Positions 49,371-58,125 of a DNA stretch of 64,000 nucleotides are shown here, in pieces. The notes under the pieces are model-generated. The model ran no database searches. It had not been told where the DNA came from and worked only from the letters and a program-made list of their open reading frames with translations. The number at the start of each line of letters is the position of its first letter. Position 1 is the stretch's first letter. The stretch spans positions 99,538 through 163,537 of the forward strand of contig NZ_QZVS01000093.1 in assembly GCF_003602235.1 (NCBI RefSeq), in the 5' to 3' direction. This stretch comes from Cryobacterium melibiosiphilum (GTDB taxonomy: Bacteria > Actinomycetota > Actinomycetes > Actinomycetales > Microbacteriaceae). The position numbers were made by a program, and so were the translations under genes.

Positions 49371-51910
49371 CAGAGGCGGTTGACGCCGGTGACGCGCACG
49401 ACGGCTTCGCCGAGGTCGTCGCTCTCGGCCAGGTCGACCTCGGCGCTGATGCCCCAGTCATGGTCGCCGGCCGGGTCGTCGAAGATCTGCCGCACGATCC
49501 AGGCGGTCTTCGTCTCCTCGATGATGAGCAGGTCGGAGCTGCGGGCATTGCCGCCGGTGAGCAGCTCGTTGTGCTCGGCGTAGTAGCCGTCCATCGCGGC
49601 GCCCCAGTTTTCGTCGGTGAAGCCGTGGGCCCGGTCGAGTTCGCCGAGCGCGTCGTAGTTTTCGAGCGCGGCGTACTGCACCCGGCGGAACAACTCGTTG
49701 CGCACCAGGATGCGGAACGCCCGGGTGTTCGTGGTCAGGCGGCGTGGCGCGGGCGGCAGAATCGCCTTCGAGTCGGCCTCGTGCTCGGCGAGGTCGGGGT
49801 GGATCAGTTCCTCCCACTCGTCGAGCAGGCTCGAGTCGACCTGGCGCACCAGTTCGCCGAGCCATTCGATGAGGTCGAGCAGGTCTTCGGTCTTGGCCTC
49901 ATCGGGAATCGTCTGCCGGGCGGCGCGGTACGCGTCGGACAGGTAGCGCAGCACGACGCCCTCGCTGCGGGCGAGCTTGTAGAAGGCGATGAACTCGCCG
50001 AACGACATCGCCCGCTCGTACATGTCCCGCACGACGGTCTTCGGCCGCAACTCGAAGTCGGCGATCCAGGGCTGGGACTGCTTGTAAGTCTCGAACGTGT
50101 ACGTCAGCAGCTCTTCGAGGGGCTTGGGATACGTGATCTCCTCGAGCAGCGCCATCCGCTCGTCGTATTCGATGCCCTCGCGCTTCATCGCGTTCACGGC
50201 GTCGCCGCGGGCGGCGAACTGCTGCCCCATTAGCACCGGCCGCGGGTTGTCGAGGGTTGACTCCAGAATCGAGATCATATCGAGCGCGTAGTTGCCGGAG
50301 CCGGTCTCCATCGCCGGATCGGGGTCGAGCAGCTCGAACGCGGCCAGCGCGAACGGGGACAGCGGCTGGTTCAGCGCGAAGTTCGCCTGCAAATCCACGG
50401 TCAAGCGGATGTCGAACCGGTCGTTGCGCGGGTCGTACCGCTGCTCGACGATCCCGGCCGAACGCAGTGTCTTGTAGATGCCGAGCGCCCGGCGGGCGAG
50501 CACGAGCTGGCGTTTCCACGGCTCGTGGTTGTCGAAGACGAGCGCGTGCACGTGGGCGAAGGCGTCGCCGCCGCGGCCGATGACGTTGATGAGCATCGCG
50601 GCGGTCATCTGCATGCTCGAGTGCAGGGTCTCCGGCTCGGCGTCGACGAGCCGCCGGAACGACGGTTCACCCCACGACACGAAGCCGTCGGGGGCCTTCT
50701 TGCGCACGATCTTGCGCTTCTTCTTGGGGTCGTCACCGGCCTTCTCGATGGCCTTGAGGTTCTCGGTCTCGTGGTCGGGGGCCTGGATGACGACGGTTCC
50801 GGCGGTGTCGTAGCCGGCCCGGCCGGCGCGGCCGGCGATCTGGTGAAACTCGCGCGCGTTGATCTGGCGCATCTTCACGCCGTCGTACTTGGTCAGCGCG
50901 GTGAACAGCACGGTGCGAATGGGCACGTTGATGCCCACGCCGAGGGTGTCGGTGCCGCAGATGACGCGCAGCAGTCCGCGCTGGGCGAGCTGCTCGACGA
51001 GGCGGCGGTACTTGGGCAGCATGCCGGCGTGGTGCACGCCGATGCCCATGCGAATGAGGCGGGACAGGGTTTTTCCGAAGCTCGTCGTGAAGCGGAATCC
51101 GCCGATCAGCTCGGCGATCGCATCCCGTTGCTCGCGGGTGGCGACCTTGGCGCTCGCGAGGGCCTGGGCGCGTTCGAGCGCGGCGGCCTGCGCGAAGTGC
51201 ACGATGTAGACGGGCGCCTGCCCGGTCTTGATCAGGTCTTCAACCGTTTCGTGCACGGGCGTGGTCTCGTAGAAGTAGTGCAGCGGCACCGGGCGTTCGA
51301 CGCCGGTGACGAGGGCAGTCTCGCGGCCGGTGCGGCGGCTGAGGTCGTCGGCGATCGACTTCACGTCGCCGAGGGTCGCCGACATCAGGATGAACTGCAC
51401 GCGCGGCAGGGTGAGCAGCGGCACCTGCCAGGCCCAGCCGCGGTCGGGGTCAGCGTAGAAGTGGAACTCGTCCATCACGACGAGGTCGACCTCGGTGTCC
51501 TCACCGTTGCGGAGCGCGAGGTTCGCGAGGATCTCGGCGGTGCAGCAGATGATCGGAGCGTCGGCGTTGACGCTCGAGTCCCCCGTCATCATGCCCACGT
51601 TCGCGGCGCCGAAGATCTCGACGAGGGCGAAGAACTTCTCGCTGACCAGGGCCTTGATCGGCGCGGTGTAGAAGCTGCGCTTGCCGGCCGAGAGGGCCGC
51701 GAAGTGGGCGCCGACGGCGACCAGGGACTTGCCGGTTCCGGTCGGGGTGCTGAGGATCAGGTTGGCGCCCGAGACGACCTCGATGACCGCTTCCTCCTGC
51801 GCCGGGTAGAGGCGCAGCCCCTGGCCGGTGGCCCAGGCCTCGAAGGCCTCGAACAGAACGTCGGGATCGGGGGCGGAACCGGTGTCGGGGAGTCTCTCAA
51901 GCGTGGCCAT
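49370..51910 (-). CDS. DEAD/DEAH-box helicase of the DUF3516 type
   Basis: An 846-residue SF2 helicase. Motif I STPTGTGKS, motif II DEFHFY (DEFH), motif III SATLG, motif VI QIAGRAGRAG (Ski2-like), and a long C-terminal region (about 400-846) that matches the actinobacterial DUF3516 architecture. Ski2-like helicases act on RNA or DNA; the actinobacterial group's exact substrate is not established. The ATG at 51910 follows TTAAGGGACC. It is divergent from the molybdopterin oxidoreductase gene. Confidence 0.9.
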   Translation of the reverse strand: MATLERLPDTGSAPDPDVLFEAFEAWATGQGLRLYPAQEEAVIEVVSGANLILSTPTGTGKSLVAVGAHFAALSAGKRSFYTAPIKALVSEKFFALVEIFGAANVGMMTGDSSVNADAPIICCTAEILANLALRNGEDTEVDLVVMDEFHFYADPDRGWAWQVPLLTLPRVQFILMSATLGDVKSIADDLSRRTGRETALVTGVERPVPLHYFYETTPVHETVEDLIKTGQAPVYIVHFAQAAALERAQALASAKVATREQRDAIAELIGGFRFTTSFGKTLSRLIRMGIGVHHAGMLPKYRRLVEQLAQRGLLRVICGTDTLGVGINVPIRTVLFTALTKYDGVKMRQINAREFHQIAGRAGRAGYDTAGTVVIQAPDHETENLKAIEKAGDDPKKKRKIVRKKAPDGFVSWGEPSFRRLVDAEPETLHSSMQMTAAMLINVIGRGGDAFAHVHALVFDNHEPWKRQLVLARRALGIYKTLRSAGIVEQRYDPRNDRFDIRLTVDLQANFALNQPLSPFALAAFELLDPDPAMETGSGNYALDMISILESTLDNPRPVLMGQQFAARGDAVNAMKREGIEYDERMALLEEITYPKPLEELLTYTFETYKQSQPWIADFELRPKTVVRDMYERAMSFGEFIAFYKLARSEGVVLRYLSDAYRAARQTIPDEAKTEDLLDLIEWLGELVRQVDSSLLDEWEELIHPDLAEHEADSKAILPPAPRRLTTNTRAFRILVRNELFRRVQYAALENYDALGELDRAHGFTDENWGAAMDGYYAEHNELLTGGNARSSDLLIIEETKTAWIVRQIFDDPAGDHDWGISAEVDLAESDDLGEAVVRVTGVNRL

Positions 51911-51986
51911 GGTCCCTTAAGACTGCACTATGTTCCGTAACCTTTTCCACTCCTCCCGCACAGCCAGCCTTTGTAGGCTCACAGGT

Positions 51987-53618
51987 ATGCCCCTGCTCGA
52001 CGTCTCCCCCGCTCCGCGTGTTCCCCTCCGTCGCGGAACCTTTCGCGGAACCCGGTTCTGGTTTCCGGCCCTCGCCGGGGCAACCGCCGCTCTTGCGGGC
52101 GTCGGCGCGGCGGAACTGACCGCGGCGCTGTTCGCCCCGACGGCCGGCCCGATCGTATCCGTCGGCGCGCTGCTGATCGACCTCGCACCGGCCGGGGTCA
52201 AGGACTTCATGATCGCGGTGTTCGGCACCGCCGATAAGATCGCCCTGGTCGTGCTGATCGGCCTGGTCCTGTTCGCACTCTCGCTGCTGGCCGGGGTGCT
52301 CGAGTACCGTCGGCCGCCGTTCGGCCGGGTGCTCGTCGTGGTGGCCGGCGCGATCGCGCTGTTCGCGGCCCTGTCGCGGGCGAGCGCGTCGAGCTTCGAT
52401 GCCCTGCCCTCGGTCGTGGCGATGGCCGTCGCCGCCATCGTGCTGACCGTTCTGATGACCAAGCTGCGGGCGCCCGGCCTGCTCGACGGCGAACGTCCGC
52501 CCGGCCGCCTCACCCTCGACGGCGAGCGCGCCCCCGATCCCGAGGCGGGCCTCGACCGCCGCCGCTTCCTCACCTGGACCGGCGTCAGCGCCGGCGTCGG
52601 GTTTCTCGCACTGGTCGGCGGCCAAGTCATGCTCGCCGGTACGCGGGCAGCGGATGCCGCACGCGCCCTGTTCACGCTGCCCGCGGCATCCGCCGCCGCC
52701 GCCCCGATCGCCGCCGGAGCGAGCTTCGATATTGACGGGCTCGCGCCGATCATCACCCCCAACGCGGACTTCTACCGCATCGACACCGCCCTGCAGGTGC
52801 CCCGCATCGACCCGAGCACCTGGCGGCTGAAGATCACCGGCATGGTCGAGAACGAGGTGGAGATCAGCTTCGCCGACCTGCTCGCCCTGCCGCTCGAAGA
52901 GAGCGTGACGACCCTCGCGTGCGTGTCGAACTACGTCGGCGGCGACCTGATCGGCAACGCGAAGTGGCTCGGCTACCCGATTCGCGATCTGCTGGCCCGG
53001 GCGAACCCGAGCGCCGACGCCGACATGGTGCTCTCGACCAGCCAGGACGGTTTCACCGCCGGCACGCCGATCGAAGCGCTGACCGACGAGCGCAACGCGA
53101 TTCTCGCCGTGGGCATGAACGACGAGCCCCTGCCGCTCGAGCACGGCTACCCGGTGCGCATGGTCGTGCCCGGGCTCTACGGCTATGTCTCGGCCACGAA
53201 GTGGGTCGTGGAGCTGAAGCTCACCCGCTTCGACCAGGAACAGGGCTACTGGACGCCGCGCGGCTGGTCGGAGCTCGGCCCGGTCAAACTTCAGTCCCGC
53301 ATCGACGTGCCGCGAGCGACCGCGCCCCTGTCGGCCGGTCCCATCACCGTCGCCGGCGTGGCCTGGTCGCAGCACGTCGGCGTCAGCGGCGTCGAGGTGC
53401 AGGTCGACGACGGTCCATGGGAAGCGGCGACGCTCGCCGATGCCATCTCGATCGACACCTGGCGGCAGTGGATGTACACCTGGAACGCAACGGCCGGCGG
53501 CCACACTGTGCGGGTGCGGGCGACGGATGCCGAGGGTCTCGTTCAAACGGCGGCCACCGCCGACGTCGCCCCCGACGGGGCAACCGGGCATCACGCGATC
53601 AGGGTGAACGTCTCGTAG
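51987..53618 (+). CDS. Membrane-anchored molybdopterin (sulfite oxidase-type) oxidoreductase
   Basis: 543 residues. Four to five hydrophobic helices (about 20-170) are followed by a twin-arginine-like RRRFLTWTGVSAGVGFLALVGG (about 192) and an extracytoplasmic sulfite oxidase-family Mo-co domain (about 260-430). The active-site Cys lies in TTLACVSNYVGGDLIGNAKWLG. A Mo-co dimerisation domain (about 440-543) ends the protein. The electron acceptor and substrate are unknown. The ATG at 51987 lies seven bases after a TAGGCT box; the upstream ATG at 51930 is less likely. Confidence 0.88.
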   Translation: MPLLDVSPAPRVPLRRGTFRGTRFWFPALAGATAALAGVGAAELTAALFAPTAGPIVSVGALLIDLAPAGVKDFMIAVFGTADKIALVVLIGLVLFALSLLAGVLEYRRPPFGRVLVVVAGAIALFAALSRASASSFDALPSVVAMAVAAIVLTVLMTKLRAPGLLDGERPPGRLTLDGERAPDPEAGLDRRRFLTWTGVSAGVGFLALVGGQVMLAGTRAADAARALFTLPAASAAAAPIAAGASFDIDGLAPIITPNADFYRIDTALQVPRIDPSTWRLKITGMVENEVEISFADLLALPLEESVTTLACVSNYVGGDLIGNAKWLGYPIRDLLARANPSADADMVLSTSQDGFTAGTPIEALTDERNAILAVGMNDEPLPLEHGYPVRMVVPGLYGYVSATKWVVELKLTRFDQEQGYWTPRGWSELGPVKLQSRIDVPRATAPLSAGPITVAGVAWSQHVGVSGVEVQVDDGPWEAATLADAISIDTWRQWMYTWNATAGGHTVRVRATDAEGLVQTAATADVAPDGATGHHAIRVNVS

Positions 53619-53640
53619 CTGCGCCGGGTACGGGTGCGAG

Positions 53641-53907
53641 TTACGAGCGTTCCACCCGGGGGCGACTGATGGCGAACAGCTCGACCGCGAGGCCGACGAT
53701 GGTGAGCGTCCAGGCGAGGATGCCGAGTTGGGTGAACGTCAGCAGCACCGCTCCGGTCAGCATCAGCAGGATCGCGATGAGAACGCTCACGACCGAGGTG
53801 CGGCTGTAGTTGAAGCGCACCGATCCACGGACGGCGGTCAGCGCTGCGTCATTCGACGGTGCGGCGGCCGGGGTTGCGGCGGCCGGAGGCATCTCTGCGG
53901 AGGTCAT
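53641..53907 (-). CDS. Small two-helix membrane protein
   Basis: 88 residues, not recognised. An Ala/Pro-rich N-terminus and a basic segment (RFNYSRTS) precede two hydrophobic helices (about 40-60 and 64-80) and a charged end. A TAGGCT box ends six bases before the ATG at 53907 on the reverse strand, so a leaderless messenger is likely, which argues it is a real gene. It is convergent with the Mo-co oxidoreductase gene. Confidence 0.7.
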   Translation of the reverse strand: MTSAEMPPAAATPAAAPSNDAALTAVRGSVRFNYSRTSVVSVLIAILLMLTGAVLLTFTQLGILAWTLTIVGLAVELFAISRPRVERS

Positions 53908-53957
53908 GACCTCAGCCTACGACTGGTTTATCCACAGGCCCCCGGAATCACGGCGGG

Positions 53958-54320
53958 TCAGCCCTGCGAGCCGCCGGCGATCTCGTACGACCACAGTTCG
54001 CTGCTGAGGCCGACGTGTGAGGGGGCGGGCTTGGCGTCTGCAGCCGCGTCGGTCGCGCTCGAGTCTGTCGTCGCGGCTGGGCGCTGCCCGTGTCCGTGGC
54101 CGAACGCGGGTGAGGACAGCCAGGCCTGGAAGGACTCTTCGTCGGCCCAGCGGGTGATGACGAGCCAGGTGTGGCGGTCGGCATCCGTCGGTTTCATCAG
54201 CTCGAAGCCTTCGAAGCCGGCCTGGCCGTCGACGGCTCCGGCGCGGGCGGCGAAGCGCTGGGCGAGTTCGTCGCCGCTGTCGGCGGGAACGGTGATGGCG
54301 TTGATCTTGATGACGGTCAT
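53958..54320 (-). CDS. Antibiotic biosynthesis monooxygenase (ABM) domain protein
   Basis: 120 residues. The ABM ferredoxin-like fold is seen in MTVIKINAITVPADSGDELAQRF, GFEGFELMKPTDADRHTWLVITRW and EESFQAWLSSPAF. This resembles HmoA/IsdG-like heme-degrading or quinol-modifying monooxygenases. A polar His/Ala/Asp-rich insert (GHGHGQRPAATTDSSATDAA) precedes the last strand. The ATG at 54320 was chosen over 54404 because the domain starts there. It is divergent from the next membrane protein gene. Substrate unknown. Confidence 0.82.
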   Translation of the reverse strand: MTVIKINAITVPADSGDELAQRFAARAGAVDGQAGFEGFELMKPTDADRHTWLVITRWADEESFQAWLSSPAFGHGHGQRPAATTDSSATDAAADAKPAPSHVGLSSELWSYEIAGGSQG

Positions 54321-54415
54321 AGCGCTGCTTTCGTCAGGGAGGTGGAGTCGAGGTGCCGAACGGATGGCTCTATCGTGGCACGTCCGGCTGCGAGCGGAGC
54401 CCATAGGGTGGGGTG

Positions 54416-54910
54416 ATGACGTGGCACCGGTACCGCTGGCTTGCAGCCATAGCTCCGCTGCTCGGTTTCGTGCTCGGCGTGGTGGCCTGGGCGATCACGG
54501 TACTCGGAAGTAACCGGCAGTTTCGCGAGGGCCTGGACCTGTTCGAGGCGGTCGGCGCGGCGTTTCCCTTCGGGGTCACGGGCGCCGTCGTCGCCGGCGC
54601 GGCGCTGGCCGGCGGCTGGTCGCTCGTGGCCGCCCGCGACCGGGGCCTGATGAGAACGGCCGGCGCTCGGTCAGGGCAGGCCGCCGGTGGCGCGGTTCTG
54701 GGCGTGCTGGTGCTGGCACTCGCGCTCGGGGTGGTGTTCAGTGGCGGCGGCTTCTTCGTCTGGTACGGGCTGTTCGTCGCAAGCATCCCGGTCACGATTG
54801 TGACCGCGATCACCGCCGGCTGGTTGGTGCACCTGGCCGAGCGGCGGCACCTGCGCACGCCGTCGCCGCCCGTCGAGCACGTCGCCGCGAGCCCCTGGAC
54901 CGAGTTCTGA
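54416..54910 (+). CDS. Membrane protein of unknown function
   Basis: 164 residues with about four hydrophobic helices (around 9-29, 48-68, 90-110, 115-138) and a short polar tail. Not recognised. A TAGGGT box ends six bases before the ATG at 54416, indicating leaderless initiation; a GTG just before it (54413) is in frame. A perfect 44-bp palindrome follows about 60 bp after the stop. Confidence 0.7.
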   Translation: MTWHRYRWLAAIAPLLGFVLGVVAWAITVLGSNRQFREGLDLFEAVGAAFPFGVTGAVVAGAALAGGWSLVAARDRGLMRTAGARSGQAAGGAVLGVLVLALALGVVFSGGGFFVWYGLFVASIPVTIVTAITAGWLVHLAERRHLRTPSPPVEHVAASPWTEF

Positions 54911-54969
54911 CTCGTGCTGGGCGATCTCACTGAGCGGCCCGAGGATGCTCCGAAAGGTTGCTGCGCCGC

Positions 54970-55013
54970 AAAACTGCTCGTGCGCGTGGCCGGCCACGCG
55001 CACGAGCAGTTTT
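54970..55013. terminator. Perfect 44-bp palindrome
   Basis: Two 22-base arms (54970-54991 and 54992-55013) pair without a mismatch or spacer, from aaaactgctc outward to gagcagtttt. It could act as a bidirectional terminator after the membrane protein gene. Confidence 0.8.
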
Positions 55014-55033
55014 GGGACGCATGACCACCTGAG

Positions 55034-55216
55034 CGTGCAGGTTCCCGGCGCAGCAGCAGCGTTGCGACGCACCTGTACGGCGCACGTGCAGGTTGTCGGC
55101 GCGGCAGCAACTTCTGCCGCGTGTCGGCGGGCACACTTTCGGCGCACGTGCAGCTTGTCGGCGCGGGAGCCGATGTGCGTCGCACCAGCACACGCGCCCG
55201 TGCAGGTTCTCGGCGC
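55034..55216. repeat. Four copies of an 18-bp motif (cgtgcaggttNNcggcgc)
   Basis: Copies at 55034-55051, 55085-55102, 55147-55164 and 55199-55216 lie in the same orientation with near-identical cores. Spacing is irregular (51, 62 and 52 bp) and the intervening DNA is only loosely similar. No gene is supported in 54911-55269. Confidence 0.75.
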
Positions 55217-55269
55217 ATGACCTTCCGGCCGCTCGTGCGCCCGGCAGCGTGGAGGGCCAGCCCGGCGAG

Positions 55270-55809
55270 TCAGGCGCGGTCGTAGGCGGCGCGCAGCCAG
55301 CCGAGCAGCTCGGCGTCGATCTCGGCGGCCGAGGTGACCGAGACCTTGTGGGTGCACATACCGCCGGCCAGCAGCAGTCGTTCCGTCGGCGGAGTGTCGC
55401 CCAGGTTGATGCCGAGTTGCAGCCGCTTGGCGCTCGGGGCCTCGATCAGGGCGAACTGTTTGTGCCGCCGAAGCGACACGCTCGACTTCTTCGGGGTGAT
55501 CTCGACGTCGCTTCCGAAGTCGGACACGGTCGCGACCAGAGTGTCGTAGAGCGGACGCAGCGCGGCTTTCGCGCCGGTGTACTGCGCGCCGACCAGGTCC
55601 TCATCGACCTGCGAGACCCCGCGGTTGCGATACTGCAGCACGATGCCGTTGGCGAAGCCGTGACTCACTCCGTGCTCGGACTTGAGATGGTTCAGGAGCG
55701 CCGTGTGCTTGTCGAGGCCGCTCGCCTCGAGCACCGCAAACCACTCCGGCAGGCTCTTGCCGGTCGCGGCGGGCAGGTTGTCGATCATCGATTGCAGGGC
55801 GGGGTCCAT
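55270..55809 (-). CDS. DUF4287-DUF5655 protein
   Basis: 179 residues. The N-terminal domain (MDPALQSMIDNLPAATGKSLPEWFAVL, KHTALLNHLKSEHGVSHGFANGIV) is DUF4287. The C-terminal half (about 70-179; LRPLYDTLVATVSDFGSDVEITPKKSSVSLRRHKQFALI) is DUF5655, a predicted DNA- or nucleic-acid-related domain often fused to DUF4287. Start at the ATG at 55809; the GTG at 55824 is in frame. The function is unknown. It shares the DUF4287 domain with the protein at 26666-27280. Confidence 0.82.
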   Translation of the reverse strand: MDPALQSMIDNLPAATGKSLPEWFAVLEASGLDKHTALLNHLKSEHGVSHGFANGIVLQYRNRGVSQVDEDLVGAQYTGAKAALRPLYDTLVATVSDFGSDVEITPKKSSVSLRRHKQFALIEAPSAKRLQLGINLGDTPPTERLLLAGGMCTHKVSVTSAAEIDAELLGWLRAAYDRA

Positions 55810-55959
55810 GCCGCCAGTCAACACCCGAATCGCAACTCACATCGGGGTCCGGCGGGCGAGAGTCGCACGACACAGTCGGATACCGCGGAGCAATGCGGCC
55901 GAAACAGCACGCCCGTAGCCTCGAAGCATCGCGTCGACGAGACCTGCAAGGACCCCGCC

Positions 55960-56337
55960 ATGACCCCTGTATCACCCCGGAACGCTGCCCCGCGCTGGAA
56001 CGCCATCATCCTCAGCCTGCCGCGCACCCCGCTGCGACCCTCACTCGACGCCGTGCGGGCGGCCGATCGCGTCTCGATCGTGGGCATCACGCGTCAGACC
56101 GTAGCGGATGCCAGTCCCTGGGCCGCCGCCATCGCCAGCGGACTACACAGCCTGCGCGAGGACGAAGCCGAGTTCACCGCGGTGGTCGAGAGCGCGTATC
56201 CGCTTCTGGCCCAGCACCTCGCGGGCCTCACCGAGGGTCTCTCACCCCTGCCCGCCGCAGGCCGCTTCGCCCTTCCCGTCGCCCTCTACCGAACCACCGC
56301 GCTGCGTCAGGCACACGAGCACCTGGTTCGCACCTGA
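55960..56337 (+). CDS. Conserved-looking small hypothetical protein
   Basis: 125 residues, not recognised. No signal or membrane helix; mixed helical content with GLHSLREDEAEFTAVVESAYPLLAQHLAGLTEGLSPLP. The ATG at 55960 follows AAGGA, giving a credible start. Divergent from the DUF4287-DUF5655 gene and convergent with the nitrate reductase flavoprotein gene. Confidence 0.55.
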   Translation: MTPVSPRNAAPRWNAIILSLPRTPLRPSLDAVRAADRVSIVGITRQTVADASPWAAAIASGLHSLREDEAEFTAVVESAYPLLAQHLAGLTEGLSPLPAAGRFALPVALYRTTALRQAHEHLVRT

Positions 56338-56382
56338 TCCCGCTGTGGCTAAAGGAGGACGAAGTGCACGCGTGTCGCCGCC

Positions 56383-56422
56383 GGGAGGACGAATTGATAA
56401 GTCTTCGCCTTCTGGTCCTCCC
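56383..56422. terminator. Inverted repeat between convergent genes
   Basis: Arms gggaggac (56383-56390) and gtcctccc (56415-56422) with a 24-base loop. A direct copy of ggaggacgaa also occurs at 56354. Tentative. Confidence 0.4.
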
Positions 56423-56442
56423 TTCGCGACCCGAGCGGCGGG

Positions 56443-58125
56443 TCAGGCGGCGGCGCCGGCGGTGAAACGCTCGAGCACCTCGCCGATGCGCGTCTTGCAG
56501 CCGCCGCAGCCGGTGCCCGCACGGGTCGCGGTGCCGATGCACGCGACGGTGCCGTTGCCGGCCTGCTGCGAGGCCGCGATCGCGCCGACGGTGACGCCGT
56601 TGCACCAGCAGACGGTCGCGTCGAGCGCGAAGGCGCTGCCCGCGGCGGGCTCGTAGTCGGGGCCGTCGTAGCGCAGCAGCACCGACCGGTCGGCGGGCAG
56701 CTCACTGCCGCGCTCGAACAGCAGGGTGAGCTCGGCGGCCGTGCGCGGCATCCCGACGCAGACGAAGCCTTCGAGGATGCCGCCGCGCGTGACGGTCTTC
56801 ACGTAGCGGCCGTGCTCGGGGTCGGCCCACTGCGCCACCCGCAGCGGGCTCGGCCCGCACCCCTCAGCATGAGAGCGGATGTCGGCGGCCGGCTCATCCC
56901 ACGGGTCGGCGCTCGTGTTTCCCACGGCGACAACATCGATCCCCTCGGCCTTCAACATGACCACGGCGGGCAGGTTCGCGGGCAGGGTGACGTGCACCGC
57001 GGCATCCGTCGCCGAAGCGGCATCGGCGGGGTGCGCCCAGGCGAGCTCGGCCACGAAGCGGGCGGCGAGCCAGTCGGCCTGGCGCCAGCCCGGACCGATC
57101 AGGCCCGACGGGCCGCCCGACGGTGTCAGCGCAGCCTTGCCGGCGCCCGCCTCAGGCCGCGGCGCGATGTGCGCGCAGTCGCCGATCGCGTAGATGAAGG
57201 GGTCGCCCCAGCTGACCAGTGCTTCGTCGACGAGGATTCCGGTCGACACCGGCAGCCCGGCGATCTGAGCGAGTTCGGTACGGGCGCCGACACCGCAGGA
57301 GAGCAGCAGCAGGTCGCCGTTGATCTGCTTGCCGTCGGCGCAGATCAGGGCGTCGAAGCGTTCGACACCGTCGTCGTCGATGTGAAAGAGCAGGCTTTCA
57401 GCGCGGGAGTGGTTGACCATGCTGACCCCGGCGCGGCGGGCGCTGCGGGCGAGCACGGTGCCGCCGCCGCGGTCGAGGTTGCGGCCCATCGGGATCTCGC
57501 CGTGGTAGACGACACAGGCCTCGGCACCGGCGCGGGCGGCAGCGAGGGCGATCTCCATGCCGAGCACGCCGGCGCCGAGCACGACGATGCGTTTGCCGGC
57601 CTGCACCGCGGCGAGCACGGTTTCCGCGTCAGCGAGGTCGCGCAGCACGGTGACCCCGCGCGGGAGGGGGGATCCGGCCCAGTCGAGGGCGGCGGCATCC
57701 GTCGCCGGCATCATGTGTTCGCGGCGCAACCGTTTGACACCGTCGAGGGTAGGGACGTTCGCACGGGCGCCGGTCGCCAGAACGAGCCGGTCGTAGGGCA
57801 AAAACGTCTCATCGCTGAGCGTGACCGTGCGGCGGGAGCGGTTGATCGCTGTCACGCTGACGGCGGTGCGGATGCGCACCCCGGCGCCCCGGGCGGCATC
57901 CGTGTCGGTGATCTCGAGCGACTCGCGTTCGGCGTGACCGACGGCGTATTCGGCGATCAGTACCCGGTTGTAGGCCTCGGCGGTTTCGGCGCCGACGACG
58001 GTCAGCTGCACCCGCCCGGTGCGCACGCTCGGCAGCAGTTCCTCGACGAAACGCGCGCCGACCGGGCCGTAACCCACGAGCACGATGCGTTCCGCAGTGC
58101 GAGGGGTGGGTTTCGAATCAGACAC
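56443..58125 (-). CDS. FAD/NAD-dependent nitrate reductase electron-transfer subunit (NirB-like, no siroheme domain)
   Basis: 560 residues. The pyridine nucleotide-disulfide oxidoreductase part (about 10-290) has VLVGYGPVGARFVEEL, VLATGARANVPTLDG and VVLGAGVLGMEIALAAARAG. A middle domain follows, then a C-terminal BFD-like [2Fe-2S] domain with CWCNGVTVGAI and GTGCGGCKTRIGEVLE. The siroheme/4Fe-4S reductase half of NirB is absent, so it resembles the NasB/NasC electron-transfer subunit for assimilatory nitrate reductase rather than nitrite reductase. The GTG at 58125 follows AGGAAG and overlaps the nitrate reductase stop by eight bases. Confidence 0.82.
   Translation of the reverse strand: MSDSKPTPRTAERIVLVGYGPVGARFVEELLPSVRTGRVQLTVVGAETAEAYNRVLIAEYAVGHAERESLEITDTDAARGAGVRIRTAVSVTAINRSRRTVTLSDETFLPYDRLVLATGARANVPTLDGVKRLRREHMMPATDAAALDWAGSPLPRGVTVLRDLADAETVLAAVQAGKRIVVLGAGVLGMEIALAAARAGAEACVVYHGEIPMGRNLDRGGGTVLARSARRAGVSMVNHSRAESLLFHIDDDGVERFDALICADGKQINGDLLLLSCGVGARTELAQIAGLPVSTGILVDEALVSWGDPFIYAIGDCAHIAPRPEAGAGKAALTPSGGPSGLIGPGWRQADWLAARFVAELAWAHPADAASATDAAVHVTLPANLPAVVMLKAEGIDVVAVGNTSADPWDEPAADIRSHAEGCGPSPLRVAQWADPEHGRYVKTVTRGGILEGFVCVGMPRTAAELTLLFERGSELPADRSVLLRYDGPDYEPAAGSAFALDATVCWCNGVTVGAIAASQQAGNGTVACIGTATRAGTGCGGCKTRIGEVLERFTAGAAA

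Noticed and set aside
55034..55216. CRISPR-like array
   Set aside because: The repeated unit is only 18 bp, spacing is irregular, the 'spacers' share partial similarity and no cas gene is near.
54370..55218. A 282-codon leftward open frame over the repeats
   Set aside because: It is antisense to the membrane protein gene and reads Arg/Pro-rich repeats arising from the 18-bp motif; no start signal or family.
56443..58125. Assimilatory nitrite reductase large subunit
   Set aside because: The siroheme/4Fe-4S reductase domain is missing; the domain content fits an electron-transfer subunit.
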